A stretch of 64,000 bases of DNA from Halorhabdus tiamatea SARL4B (GCF_000470655.1 NC_021921.1:1426001-1490000); one strand, 5' to 3'; shown: positions 18,466-27,111, counted from the first letter of the stretch. Translations and numbers: made by a program. Notes: generated by a model from the sequence alone, not told the origin.

Positions 18466-20481
18466 CTATCGAGTGAACTCGTAGTCGCCGGCGATGCCCG
18501 CTTCGAGGTTCGCGAGGTTGTTCTCGACCATCTCCTGGCTGGACGGGACGTAGCCGATGTCCTCGGCGATGTAGTCCTCGTCGGCCTCGTTGATGTAGAA
18601 GCGGATGTACTCCTGGAGGTGGGGCTTCTCCTGGAGCTTGTTCATGTTGGCGTAGAAGAACAGTGGACGGGCAAGCGGGTAGTTCCCGCTCTGTGCGCCT
18701 TCGAGGCTCGGCTCGATCGGGTCGCTGCCACCTTCGCTCAGACTGAGTGCCTTCACGGAGTCGGGATTGTTCGTGTAGTAGGCGAAGGGCAGATAGCCAA
18801 GCGCGTACTCGTTGCCAGCGACGCCTTGCGCGATCAGATTGTCTTCCTCAGTCCCTTCGAAGTCACTGCGGATCGGCTGGTCCGCCTCGGTCTCGCCGAT
18901 GACCGACTCCGTGAAGTAGTCGTAGGTGCCCGAGGTGCTTGCCGGTCCGTAGAGATCGAACGGTTCGTCCGGCCAGTCGGAGTTGACGTCACTCCACAGT
19001 TCGGGCGCGGTGTCCGGCGACCAGATCTCTCCCAGGTCCTCTAAGGAGATCTCGTCGATCCAGTCGGCATCGTTGTTGACGACCACGGTCAGCGCGTCCT
19101 GGGCGATGTAGAATTCGACCGGTTCGATGCCGTTGTCACGGGAGCGCTGGAGTTCTTCGTCCTTGATCGGGCGACTCGCGTTGTTGATGTCGCTGTCGCC
19201 GGGGATGAAGACGTTGTTGAAGCCACCGCCACTGCCGTCGGGTGTGATGTTGAAGCCGACGCCGTCACCGTACTGCTCGTTCCACAGTCGGGACGTCTCC
19301 TGGGCGACCGGATACACCGTGCTGCTCCCCGAGATTCGGATGTCCCCCGAGAGGGACTCTCGGTCGACGTCTGTGCCGCTGTCGTCGCTGTTGTCGTTCC
19401 CGTATTCGTAGTCGCCGGCGATGCCCGCTTCGAGGTTCGCGAGGTTGTCCTCGACCATCTCCTGGCTGGACGGGACGTAGCCGATATCTTCGGCGATATA
19501 GTCCTCGTCAGCTTCGTTGATGTAGAAGCGGATGAACTCCTGAAGGTAAGTCTTCTCCTGGAGTTTGTTCATGTTAGCATAGAAGAACAGTGGACGGGCA
19601 AGCGGGTAGTTCCCGCTCTGTGCGCCTTCGAGGCTCGGTTCGACCGGGTCGCTGCCGCCCTCGCTGAGGCTGAGCGCTTTGACTGAGTCCGGATTGTTCG
19701 TGTAGTAGGCGAACGGGAGATACCCGAGAGCGTACTCGTTGCCCGCGACGCCCTGGGCGATCAGGTTGTCCTCTTCGGTTCCTTCGAAGTCACTCCGGAT
19801 CGGCTGGTCCGCTTCAGTCTCACCGATGACTGCCTCGGTGAAGTAGTCGTAGGTACCCGACGTACTCGCCGGCCCGTAGAGGTCGAACGGTTCGTCCGGC
19901 CAGTCGGAGTTGACGTCACTCCACAGTTCGGGCGCGGTGTCCGGCGACCAGATCTCTCCTAGATCTTCCAGGGAGATCTCGTCGATAAAGTCGGCGTCGT
20001 TGTTGACGACCACGGTGAGTGCGTCCTGGGCGACGTAAAATTCGACCGGCTCGATGCCGTTGTCGCGGGAGCGCTGGAGTTCTTCGTCCTTGATCGGGCG
20101 ACTCGCGTTGTTGATGTCGCTGTCGCCGGGAATGAAGACGTTGTTGAAGCCACCGCCGCTGCCGTCGGGCGTGATGTTGAAGCCGACGCCGTCGCCGTAC
20201 TCCTCGTTCCACAGCCGCGAGACCTCCTGGGCGACCGGATACACCGTGCTGCTCCCCGAGATTCGGATGTCTCCCGAGAGGGACTCACGGTCGGCGGTCT
20301 CCCCATTTTCGGTGCCGTTTTGGCCGCCGTTTTCGTCGCCGTTCCCGCCCGAGTTGTTTCCGTCCTCGGTCGTGTCGCTCTCTCCGCTACACCCGGCCAG
20401 TGCCGTGGCCCCGAGTGCGCCGGCCGAGAGGATGAATTTCCGCCGTGATGCTTTGCCCGGACGCGTCGAATCTCGCGTCAT
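18466..20481 (-). CDS. pstS: Tandem-fused phosphate-binding protein (two PstS domains)
   Basis: A 671-aa phosphate-binding lipoprotein built of two nearly identical PstS domains, about twice the usual length. A twin-arginine signal (ASRRKFILSAG) and lipobox ALAGC precede an Asn/Gly-rich linker. Each domain begins DRESLSGDIRISGSSTVYP, and each keeps the phosphate-contact motifs SGSST, SRPIKDEE and SGTYDYF. I count about 10 differences in 296 aligned residues. A 10-residue acidic linker joins them. I chose the ATG at 20481 over a TTG at 20484. First gene of the pst operon. Confidence 0.93.
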   Translation of the reverse strand: MTRDSTRPGKASRRKFILSAGALGATALAGCSGESDTTEDGNNSGGNGDENGGQNGTENGETADRESLSGDIRISGSSTVYPVAQEVSRLWNEEYGDGVGFNITPDGSGGGFNNVFIPGDSDINNASRPIKDEELQRSRDNGIEPVEFYVAQDALTVVVNNDADFIDEISLEDLGEIWSPDTAPELWSDVNSDWPDEPFDLYGPASTSGTYDYFTEAVIGETEADQPIRSDFEGTEEDNLIAQGVAGNEYALGYLPFAYYTNNPDSVKALSLSEGGSDPVEPSLEGAQSGNYPLARPLFFYANMNKLQEKTYLQEFIRFYINEADEDYIAEDIGYVPSSQEMVEDNLANLEAGIAGDYEYGNDNSDDSGTDVDRESLSGDIRISGSSTVYPVAQETSRLWNEQYGDGVGFNITPDGSGGGFNNVFIPGDSDINNASRPIKDEELQRSRDNGIEPVEFYIAQDALTVVVNNDADWIDEISLEDLGEIWSPDTAPELWSDVNSDWPDEPFDLYGPASTSGTYDYFTESVIGETEADQPIRSDFEGTEEDNLIAQGVAGNEYALGYLPFAYYTNNPDSVKALSLSEGGSDPIEPSLEGAQSGNYPLARPLFFYANMNKLQEKPHLQEYIRFYINEADEDYIAEDIGYVPSSQEMVENNLANLEAGIAGDYEFTR
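18478..19365 (-). repeat. Second (C-terminal) PstS repeat unit
   Basis: An 888-bp unit encoding the C-terminal PstS domain, aligned to 19405-20292 at a constant 927-bp offset. The two copies share long perfectly identical stretches, separated by patches carrying several synonymous changes. Confidence 0.92.
19405..20292 (-). repeat. First (N-terminal) PstS repeat unit
   Basis: An 888-bp unit encoding the N-terminal PstS domain, partner of 18478-19365. Identity is visibly patchy: for example the stretch around 19595-19640 is identical to the other copy, while the next 60 bases carry many silent changes. This suggests gene conversion after an older duplication. Confidence 0.92.
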
Positions 20482-20514
20482 CAACAGAACGGGCGGGAGA
20501 TTTGACTAAAGGGG

Positions 20515-20523
20515 TTTATAATA
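20515..20523 (-). promoter_or_regulatory. Putative TATA box of the pst operon
   Basis: On the minus strand TATTATAAA lies with its centre about 38 bases before the pstS ATG. This places the likely transcription start about 10 bases upstream of the codon. Position and composition only. Confidence 0.5.
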
Positions 20524-20577
20524 GGTGTACGGCCTGCTATTGGGTGATACTGACCGATATGAGCCGCCTGGAGTGGT

Positions 20578-20592
20578 ATAGTGGACTACTAT
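20578..20592. promoter_or_regulatory. Inverted repeat upstream of pstS
   Basis: ATAGT and ACTAT flank a 5-base spacer (GGACT) about 55-70 bases upstream of the pst TATA box, followed by an AT-rich GTATATATAG. The position would suit an activator site, possibly phosphate-responsive. The repeat is short and could be chance. Confidence 0.3.
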
Positions 20593-20696
20593 GGTATATA
20601 TAGACATTATATTGCCCCACGATCCGGCGAGTGTGGGGATATTCGAAACGACGGCCGCCCTCAGCTCACGCCAGCGGCCTCAGTGCCTGCAAGCAG

Positions 20697-21084
20697 CTAA
20701 ATTTCGGCCAGCCGTCGCTCCATCTCACGCTCGACCCAGTCTTCGAGGGCCGCTGTCGGCCTGTCGACGTCTGGTGCCCACTCGTCGAAGAACCCGGACG
20801 TATCGAGGAAGGACACCGCTCCGTAGATGGCTTTCCAGTCGTCGAACCCCGCAGGGAGTGTCCCTGCCTGTTCGCGGTAGCCCGCTCGCAATGCGTCGAG
20901 AAGTTCGGTGGGGCTGTTCTCGCCGGGGTCGGCGAGTAACTGCTCCTGGGTCCGGCGGAGCTCCCGCACCGGGTCGCCGGCGTGGGCGTCCTCCCAGTCG
21001 ATGAGCCCGGTCCCGTCCGCGCGCAGCAACGTGTTCCCTTGCGTGACGTCGCCGTGGACGAGGACTGCCGGTGCCGCCGCCGGT
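20697..21084 (-). pseudogene. C-terminal remnant of an aminoglycoside-phosphotransferase-like kinase
   Basis: About 128 residues match the C-terminal lobe of the APH/choline-kinase fold. The catalytic loop LVHGDVTQGNTLL and the metal-binding LIDWEDAHAGDPVREL are both present, followed by family-typical helices to the stop. The N-lobe with the nucleotide-binding region is absent. Just upstream the frame runs into a different gene, the zinc ribbon on the same strand in another frame, so the N-terminal residues of the open frame are shadow sequence. It is best read as a deletion remnant rather than a working kinase. Confidence 0.7.
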
Positions 21085-21252
21085 TCAGGGGATGACCGAG
21101 TCGAGCGCCGAGTGTGCCGACCCCAGAACTGTCTCTTCGAACTCCTCGTTGCCACACACCTCACACTCCTCGGGCGGGCCCTCGCGGACGTGGTTGACGA
21201 TCGATCGCGTCTGGACGTTTCCACATTGGGTACATCGCCACTCTTTCGTCAT
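21085..21252 (-). CDS. Small zinc-ribbon protein, 55 aa
   Basis: The frame runs from ATG 21252 to TGA 21085 and encodes a 55-aa protein starting MTKEWRCTQCGNVQ. Two CxxC pairs (CTQC and CEVC), 20 residues apart, make a rubredoxin-like zinc ribbon, with an HVREGPPEEC loop between. It was missed by longer-ORF searching because of its size. It abuts the kinase remnant immediately downstream. The partner or target is unknown; such ribbons in haloarchaea are often nucleic-acid or protein adaptors. Confidence 0.72.
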   Translation of the reverse strand: MTKEWRCTQCGNVQTRSIVNHVREGPPEECEVCGNEEFEETVLGSAHSALDSVIP

Positions 21253-21374
21253 ACTTAACTATTTATCATGCAGTACCATTAGTCTTATTTCACGGATCAG
21301 TCATAATCCTAGAGGTGGGTGACTGATCGGGCATCTACTGCTCAAATACAGGGACGAATAGACCGGTTCGGACG

Positions 21375-22631
21375 CTACTCCCCACTTCCGGCGTATGCCG
21401 ATCCCCAGCGTCGTTCGTTGTAGGTGCGCTGGCGATCGCTATCGAACTCCTGGCCGATCCGCTCGCGGAGTTGATCCTTGGCCGCGGCCTCGATCCGGGC
21501 GAGTTCGTCGGCCTTCGCGACGGCGACTGGCGGCCCCCGTTCGGCGGCGACGTCGGCGACGATCTGCATGGTGAGTCGCTCGCGGCGGTCGGCGTCCCGC
21601 GTCACGGCGTAGGGGGCCTCGATCCGGTAGACGAGTTCGTCACGGGGGTCGTACAGCGCGAAGAACGTGACTTCGTAGGCCTCGGGATCGCGTTCGCGCT
21701 CGACGCCGAGTGCGTCGCCGGCCGACGAGAGGACGCGGTCGGTCCCGATCCGGGAGCGAAACCAGTTGGTGAACGTGATGGCGTCGGTGCGCAACTCGTC
21801 GCCCTCGTACCGCGAGAGGACGTGTTCGAAGAAGGCGTTGTCGTTGGCCCACGGCGCGCCCGCCTTCGTCCGGAGCGCCCGCGTCAGGCCGTTGGCGGCG
21901 CTGTTCTTGACGAACCCGACGATCGGGACGTCGTCTTCGAGACCGGTCTCGACCAGCCTGACGTAGTTCTCGACGACGTCCCGCGGTTGCTGGTCGGATT
22001 CGAGCAGGTCGGCGAGTTCCGGGTGTCTATCGGCCCAGTTGAGCAGGCCAGTCGGGTAGATCGGTCCGTCGAGGATCAACAGATCCGATACCGCCTCGAT
22101 ATTGGCCCGAGCGTGGTGGCTCTCGGCGAGATACAGCGCGAGCGCGTGGACGACTGTCTGGGCATAGCGGTCGACACGCGGGACTTCGAGCAAGCGCTCG
22201 TGGGTGTAGCCCTCGTCGGTGCGGCCCCACTCGTCGTCGCCGAGGTCGACGGTCACGTCGTTGGTGTGGGCGCTGACGACGACCGTCCGCGAACGGTGGA
22301 GGTCCAGATCCGAGGGCACGCCGGCCATCGCCGCCTGGGCGACGTCGAGCACCAGCCCGTTCTTGAACGTCGTGGGGTTGATCGTCCCCGAATCCAACCC
22401 GTGCTGGGTGTCGAAGGGGCGCTCTTCGAGGGCGATATCTGGCAGCGGGGCCGCGCGTCGCCGTTGCTCGCCGAGCGGTTCGAGGATCACCTCGTCCTCG
22501 TAGTACAGGGGATCGAGAAACTCCGCCCAGGCGCGTTCGGCGAGGTCGTCGTGGTCGGTGTCGTCCATCCGCCCGCCGAGCCGACCGGCCAGCCGGGCGA
22601 TGCCGTCGACGTGCACCGGATCGAGCGTCAT
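21375..22631 (-). CDS. nurA: DNA double-strand break repair nuclease NurA family
   Basis: A 418-aa NurA-family protein. NurA is the 5'-3' nuclease partner of the HerA helicase in archaeal end resection. Visible family features are the early GLDSGTINPTTFKNGLVLDVAQAAM segment, LILDGPIYPTG with acidic residues for metal binding, and VPIVGFVKNSAANGLTRAL. I prefer the ATG at 22631 (MTLDPVHVDG), which looks like the family start, over the ATG at 22655. HerA is not in this window. It is read in the same direction as the upstream MFS gene but separated by about 75 bases. Confidence 0.85.
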   Translation of the reverse strand: MTLDPVHVDGIARLAGRLGGRMDDTDHDDLAERAWAEFLDPLYYEDEVILEPLGEQRRRAAPLPDIALEERPFDTQHGLDSGTINPTTFKNGLVLDVAQAAMAGVPSDLDLHRSRTVVVSAHTNDVTVDLGDDEWGRTDEGYTHERLLEVPRVDRYAQTVVHALALYLAESHHARANIEAVSDLLILDGPIYPTGLLNWADRHPELADLLESDQQPRDVVENYVRLVETGLEDDVPIVGFVKNSAANGLTRALRTKAGAPWANDNAFFEHVLSRYEGDELRTDAITFTNWFRSRIGTDRVLSSAGDALGVERERDPEAYEVTFFALYDPRDELVYRIEAPYAVTRDADRRERLTMQIVADVAAERGPPVAVAKADELARIEAAAKDQLRERIGQEFDSDRQRTYNERRWGSAYAGSGE

Positions 22632-22704
22632 GTCTCGACTTTCGCCGGACGTCATAAAAACCGTCGGGGGTCACGCCCGGCGAGCGATACCGGTCCGGCC
22701 ACCG

Positions 22705-23931
22705 TCATGCTCGTCCCGCGATCACACCTCGGAGACGAGTGACGTGAAACCGGAGACTGACGAGCGTCGCGACGGTCGCCGCGCCCGCCAGGACGAGGTA
22801 CAGCGACTGAACGCCGACGGTCCCGACCAGCCAGCCCGAGCCGAGTTCGCTCGCCGCCCGGCCGACGCCCATGCCGATCGAGGACAGCAGCGTCTGGGCG
22901 GTCGCCGCGAGGGCGACGGGCGCATAGCGGTGGGTCATGTTCACCGCGGCGTAGAAGAACAGCGCGACGCCCGATCCCGAGACGATCAGGACGCCGACGG
23001 CGAGGGCGGCCACCTGCGTCGTGCCGAGCACGAGATAGGCAAGCACCGTCGCGACGCCCCCGGCAGTCAGCAGCGTCCGGTTGTCGAAGTCCTGGGTCGA
23101 CAGCCAGACGAACACGACGGCCTCGGTGAACGTCTTGATCAGCCACGCGATCCCCGTGATGCTATCCCCGCCGGTGAGTCGCCGGAGGTACACCGACAGG
23201 AACGCGTCGGCCCCGGCCATGGCTCCGGGGATGATGACGGCGATGACCAAAAGCAGGAGAAATCGCTGGTTGCCAAGCAGTTTGAGCGCGTCGCGTTTCA
23301 GGTCGGGCGAGATGTCCGCCCGGGGGTTCGGTAGTTTCCAGACGAGGACGGCGACGACGGCCATCCCGGCCGCATAGAGGTAGAAGATCGTCGAGAGCCC
23401 GAAGTACGGCGCGACCACGCCCAACGAGAGGCTCCCGATCCCGAACGCCAGACTCCCCGCGCCCCGGACCTGGCCGTAACTCAACCCCGCGGAGAGGACC
23501 ATCGAGTTCGCGATCGGGACGATCGGAGCCCGGAAGACCGAGACCGCGAGCGTCGCGACGATCAGGAGGGGGAACTCCCACGGGACGTAGGCCGCCGCCG
23601 GGAAGAGGAAGACGGCCGCCCCGGAGACGAGCGCCGCCGTCAGCAGAATCTCGCGGGTCGCGCCGGTCCGGTCGGCGATCACGCCCCAGACGGGCTGGGC
23701 GAGGAGTCCGCCGGTGACGAGCAACGCGCCGATCAGCCCCATCTGTGACCCCGACAGGCCGATCTCGTCGAAGTAGGCGTTCCGGAAGGTCACCAGCCCG
23801 TTGAATGCCAGGAAGTACGTGAAGTAGATGGCGTGATAGCGATACTCGGTTCCCACGCTGTCGAGCACTTGCCGTACCGTCTGGACGCCGCGTCCGTCTG
23901 TCACGTTGGTGAACGACCTCTCAGTCCGCAA
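22705..23931 (-). CDS. Major facilitator superfamily transporter
   Basis: A 408-aa, 12-segment MFS permease. The N-terminus YHAIYFTYFLAFNGLVTFRNAYFDEIGLSGSQMGLIGALL, and QPVWGVIADRTGATR as the loop 2-3 motif, resemble the MFS_1-like (nucleoside/3-phenylpropionate) group. Substrate cannot be deduced. The first ~25 residues may not be translated; an alternative start could lie closer to the first helix. No obvious functional partner flanks it. Confidence 0.82.
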   Translation of the reverse strand: MRTERSFTNVTDGRGVQTVRQVLDSVGTEYRYHAIYFTYFLAFNGLVTFRNAYFDEIGLSGSQMGLIGALLVTGGLLAQPVWGVIADRTGATREILLTAALVSGAAVFLFPAAAYVPWEFPLLIVATLAVSVFRAPIVPIANSMVLSAGLSYGQVRGAGSLAFGIGSLSLGVVAPYFGLSTIFYLYAAGMAVVAVLVWKLPNPRADISPDLKRDALKLLGNQRFLLLLVIAVIIPGAMAGADAFLSVYLRRLTGGDSITGIAWLIKTFTEAVVFVWLSTQDFDNRTLLTAGGVATVLAYLVLGTTQVAALAVGVLIVSGSGVALFFYAAVNMTHRYAPVALAATAQTLLSSIGMGVGRAASELGSGWLVGTVGVQSLYLVLAGAATVATLVSLRFHVTRLRGVIAGRA

Positions 23932-23986
23932 CCTACGCGAAGTGGTCGTTTAGTGATTGCCATTCGTCGGGCGTGACGGACCCGAC

Positions 23987-24448
23987 TCAGGCGAAGCCAT
24001 CTGCGAAAATAATGTTATTTCTAGTAATGTCATCTCCGGTATACAAGATGTGAAGACTGCCCGGGTTCGCGGTCCAGATCGCTGTCTCGGAGTATTCGTC
24101 TGAAACATTTACCGAAATCTCGTATTTGATATCCCACACTGCTTTGGTATCGAAATCCTTCGTCTCGGCCGTCGCGAGTTCGACCGTCGATGCAAGACGG
24201 GGCTGATCCAAAATCCCCTCGTCTACAGCGGTGATGCTGACTGAGATCGAATGCTGCTCCTCGTCGAGGTTGTGCAGGTATACTCCGGTCGCACCGCGGG
24301 CCATCTCTGACCGCGGTGTCTCATCCGACTGCGTTGTAGTTGTGGCTGTGGTTGCAGGTTCGTCCGTACCCAGCCCGGCACAGCCCGACACGGCGGTGAG
24401 CACCGTCGCGACAGCAGAGCCAAGGAGGGTCCGTCTGTCGATATCCAT
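23987..24448 (-). CDS. Tat lipoprotein of unknown function
   Basis: A 153-aa exported protein. DRRTLLGSAVATVLTAVSGCAG gives a twin-arginine signal and a lipobox, followed by a Thr-rich linker. The mature domain looks like a small beta-sandwich (HSISVSITAVDEG, YEISVNVSDEY), of a type common among haloarchaeal cell-surface lipoproteins. An AT-rich TATA-like region lies just upstream on its strand. No specific family recognised; codon use is somewhat more AT-rich than its neighbours. Confidence 0.75.
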   Translation of the reverse strand: MDIDRRTLLGSAVATVLTAVSGCAGLGTDEPATTATTTTQSDETPRSEMARGATGVYLHNLDEEQHSISVSITAVDEGILDQPRLASTVELATAETKDFDTKAVWDIKYEISVNVSDEYSETAIWTANPGSLHILYTGDDITRNNIIFADGFA

Positions 24449-24690
24449 GTCCAGATTCTAAGTCTCATATAAACTATAAAATTTTTTCTCCTCATAACGA
24501 ATCATGCCCTGAGCAGGGGGTCACCTATAGCGCCGACAGAGCGAATCATTTGACGACCGATGACGCTTCAAGTCATTCACGATTGATAGACGCTAAATTC
24601 CTCTGCGAGCGACCGGACAGACGTGTATCTCCCCGCGACGATACCGGTAATATATGAAGAGATAAGAACGAGGAGTGTCGACACGTAGGT

Positions 24691-26208
24691 ATGCAGGCAG
24701 GACTCATCATCCTCGACGGCTGGGGACTCAACGACGACGAGGACGCCCGCGACGCAGTCAAAGCCGCGGACACACCCAACTTCGACGCGTACTGGGACGC
24801 AGGCGCACACGACCGACTCGAGGTTTCGGGCCGGCGCGTCGGCCTGCCCGAGGGCCAGATGGGCAACAGCGAGGTCGGCCACCTCAACATCGGGGCCGGC
24901 CGCGTGGTCAAGCAGGATACCACTCGCATCACCGACGATATCGAGGACGGGAGCTTCTTCGAGAACAACAATCTCCTCGCCGCGATGGACTACGCGAAGG
25001 AACACGACGGGAAGGTTCACTTCATGGGCCTGGTCAGCGACGGCGGGGTCCACTCCCGGCAGACCCACCTCCACGCGCTCATCGAGATGGCGGCCGACAA
25101 CGGTGTCGAGGCGGTCACCCACGCCTTCATGGACGGCCGTGACACCTCGCCGACCGGCGGCGCGGACTACCTCCGGGAACTCCAGGGCGTCATCGACGAG
25201 GAAGGGACCGGCGACGTCGCGACCGTGACCGGTCGGTATCATGCGATGGACCGCGACCAGAACTGGGAGCGCACCAAGAAGGCCTACGACGCCATCGTCG
25301 ACCGCGAGGCCGAGTTCTCGGCCCCCGATCCCGTCACGGCCACCGAGGAGTCCTACGACCGGGACACGACCGACGAGTTCATCGAGCCGACGCTGATCGA
25401 GGGCGGCGCGGCGCTGGAAGACGGCGACGCCGTCATCTTCTTCAACTTTCGGTCGGACCGGGCCCGCCAGCTCACGCGGATGCTCAACTCGATCGACCCG
25501 GACTGGGAGTACGACCTCGAACCCCCGGAGACCCACTACGTGACGATGACGCAGTACGACGAGACGTTCGATCTCCCCGTCGCTTACCCGCCCAACCAGC
25601 CCGCGAACACGCTGGGTGAGGTCGTTTCGGAGGCGGGCGGCACGCAGTTGCGTCTCGCGGAATCCGAGAAGTACCCCCACGTCACCTACTTCCTCAACGG
25701 CGGTCGGGAGGTCAAGTTCGACGGCGAACTCCGCGAGATCGTCGAGAGCCCGGACGTGCCGACCTACGACGAACAGCCGGAGATGAGCGCCGAGGGCGTC
25801 ACCGACACCGCGATCCAGTTTATCGAGAGTGACGATCCGGACCTGCTGGTCCTCAACTACGCGAACCCCGACATGGTCGGTCACACCGGCGATTTCGACG
25901 CGACCGTCGCGGCCGTCGAGGCCGTCGACGAACAGCTCGGTCGACTCGTCGATGCGATCCAGGCGGCCGGCGCTGACGTCCTCATCACCGCCGATCACGG
26001 CAACGCCGACGACCTCGGCACGATCGAGGATCCCCACACGGCACACACGCTCAACGACGTCCCGATCGTCTACCTCACGAACGAGGGCGACGAGGGCGGC
26101 CGGTCCGTTCGGGCGGGCGGTTCGCTGTGCGATATCGCGCCGACGCTGCTGGAACTCCTCGCTCTCGAGAAGCCCGCCGAGATGACCGGCGAGTCGCTGC
26201 TGGAGTAA
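24691..26208 (+). CDS. gpmI: 2,3-bisphosphoglycerate-independent phosphoglycerate mutase
   Basis: A 505-aa glycolytic/gluconeogenic enzyme of the alkaline phosphatase superfamily that interconverts 3- and 2-phosphoglycerate. The N-terminal metal site LIILDGWGLNDDED, the catalytic serine in MGNSEVGHLNIGAGR, and the C-terminal metal ligands in YANPDMVGHTGD and ITADHGNAD are intact. Length is typical for the bacterial-type iPGM. It converges with the toxin-antitoxin operon, only one base apart. Confidence 0.96.
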   Translation: MQAGLIILDGWGLNDDEDARDAVKAADTPNFDAYWDAGAHDRLEVSGRRVGLPEGQMGNSEVGHLNIGAGRVVKQDTTRITDDIEDGSFFENNNLLAAMDYAKEHDGKVHFMGLVSDGGVHSRQTHLHALIEMAADNGVEAVTHAFMDGRDTSPTGGADYLRELQGVIDEEGTGDVATVTGRYHAMDRDQNWERTKKAYDAIVDREAEFSAPDPVTATEESYDRDTTDEFIEPTLIEGGAALEDGDAVIFFNFRSDRARQLTRMLNSIDPDWEYDLEPPETHYVTMTQYDETFDLPVAYPPNQPANTLGEVVSEAGGTQLRLAESEKYPHVTYFLNGGREVKFDGELREIVESPDVPTYDEQPEMSAEGVTDTAIQFIESDDPDLLVLNYANPDMVGHTGDFDATVAAVEAVDEQLGRLVDAIQAAGADVLITADHGNADDLGTIEDPHTAHTLNDVPIVYLTNEGDEGGRSVRAGGSLCDIAPTLLELLALEKPAEMTGESLLE

Positions 26209-26209
26209 G

Positions 26210-26614
26210 TCAGACCGGAACCGCGTCGGGGTCGTCGGCTTCGTCCGGCCCGATCTGGATGTCGATCTCGACGTGATCGTACCACACCGTCGGCTTCTTC
26301 GAGCGCCCGACCTCTTCGAGTTCGACGAGACCGAGTGCTTCGAGTTGATTCAGTGCCGTCGAGACGTTCTTGATGTCCCGGTCGACGAGCCGGGCTAGTT
26401 CACGAACGCTGTCGGGTTCCTGCGTTGCGATCGTCCGGACGAGTTCGAGGTTCTTCGCACTCAGGACTCGATCGAGTGCCTCCTCGTCCGGGAGACTGAG
26501 GACGTACTTGTCGTCGACTTGTTCGTCGGTTTCGAGTCGGCGGACATCCTCGACGGCCGCTTCGAAGAACGACGTTGTCGATTCGACTGTGATGTGAAGT
26601 GTGTTCGTGGTCAT
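26210..26614 (-). CDS. Winged-helix antitoxin/regulator (TumA-like, HVO_A0114 family)
   Basis: A 134-aa protein. An N-terminal dimerisation part (HITVESTTSFFEAAVEDVRRLE) is followed by a winged helix-turn-helix (NLELVRTIATQEPDSVRELARLVDRDIKNVSTALNQLEALGLVEL). This matches the haloarchaeal HVO_A0114-type DNA-binding proteins found beside TumE-like toxins. It is encoded two bases after the toxin gene, which suggests it is the antitoxin and autorepressor of the pair, probably acting on the repeated motif upstream of the operon. Confidence 0.78.
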   Translation of the reverse strand: MTTNTLHITVESTTSFFEAAVEDVRRLETDEQVDDKYVLSLPDEEALDRVLSAKNLELVRTIATQEPDSVRELARLVDRDIKNVSTALNQLEALGLVELEEVGRSKKPTVWYDHVEIDIQIGPDEADDPDAVPV

Positions 26615-26616
26615 TG

Positions 26617-26907
26617 TTACGGGGATACGTGATCTGGGAGTTCAGTAATGAATTTCCGGAGCAGGGTCTCCACACCGGGGAAGTCTATTTCCTCCGTGTT
26701 GGATCCGACGTGTCGCTCGTGGACCCCGTGGTGGTTGTCGTATCGGCGGATTGGATCGTCACCGTTCTTTCGACCGTAGTGGAATGCATACTTGATACCC
26801 TCGGGAAACTTCTGGGATTCCGGAACGCGGAGCACGCGGATCCGGACGATCTCGTCGCCGAAATCCCGTCGCCGGTCCCGGATCACTTCGACGTCGACGT
26901 CGTCCAT
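26617..26907 (-). CDS. TumE-like toxin (DUF6516 family)
   Basis: A 96-aa protein resembling the TumE/DUF6516 toxin family. The diagnostic central section is visible: YAFHYGRKNGDDPIRRYDNHHGVHERH, with the conserved YDN-H-HERH residues. I chose ATG 26907 over a TTG at 26913. It is first in a two-gene operon with the winged-helix antitoxin. The molecular target is not evident from sequence. Confidence 0.75.
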   Translation of the reverse strand: MDDVDVEVIRDRRRDFGDEIVRIRVLRVPESQKFPEGIKYAFHYGRKNGDDPIRRYDNHHGVHERHVGSNTEEIDFPGVETLLRKFITELPDHVSP

Positions 26908-26913
26908 CGCCAA

Positions 26914-26964
26914 TTGATGGTTGTTGCGCCATCAAAATAAGATTGTTGGTGAATAGACCATCAA
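26914..26964. promoter_or_regulatory. Operator-like triple motif upstream of the toxin-antitoxin pair
   Basis: The 7-mer TTGATGG occurs at 26914-26920, and its reverse complement CCATCAA at 26929-26935 and 26958-26964. The first two form a perfect inverted repeat with an 8-base spacer. A TATA-like CTTATTTT on the minus strand lies between the second and third copies. The arrangement is what autorepression by the encoded winged-helix protein would need. Confidence 0.5.
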
Positions 26965-27078
26965 TAGTTGCAGATCGAAACAGAAACCGCCCGGCGACGT
27001 ATCTAGACAGGATCCAAATCCGGCCTGAATCTCCCGACAGAGGTCGCCTTCCGGATCCCGTCCCCCGATGCCAGGAAG

Positions 27079-27084
27079 TTTATA
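27079..27084 (+). promoter_or_regulatory. Putative TATA box of htpX
   Basis: TTTATA lies 33 bases before the htpX ATG, consistent with a leaderless or nearly leaderless transcript. Confidence 0.5.
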
Positions 27085-27111
27085 GGCGTTCAGCGCCGAT
27101 CATCGGCCACT

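Noticed and set aside
24577-26046. 489-aa antisense ORF opposite gpmI
   Set aside because: It is a mirror-frame shadow; gpmI shows complete catalytic motifs and the antisense protein has none.
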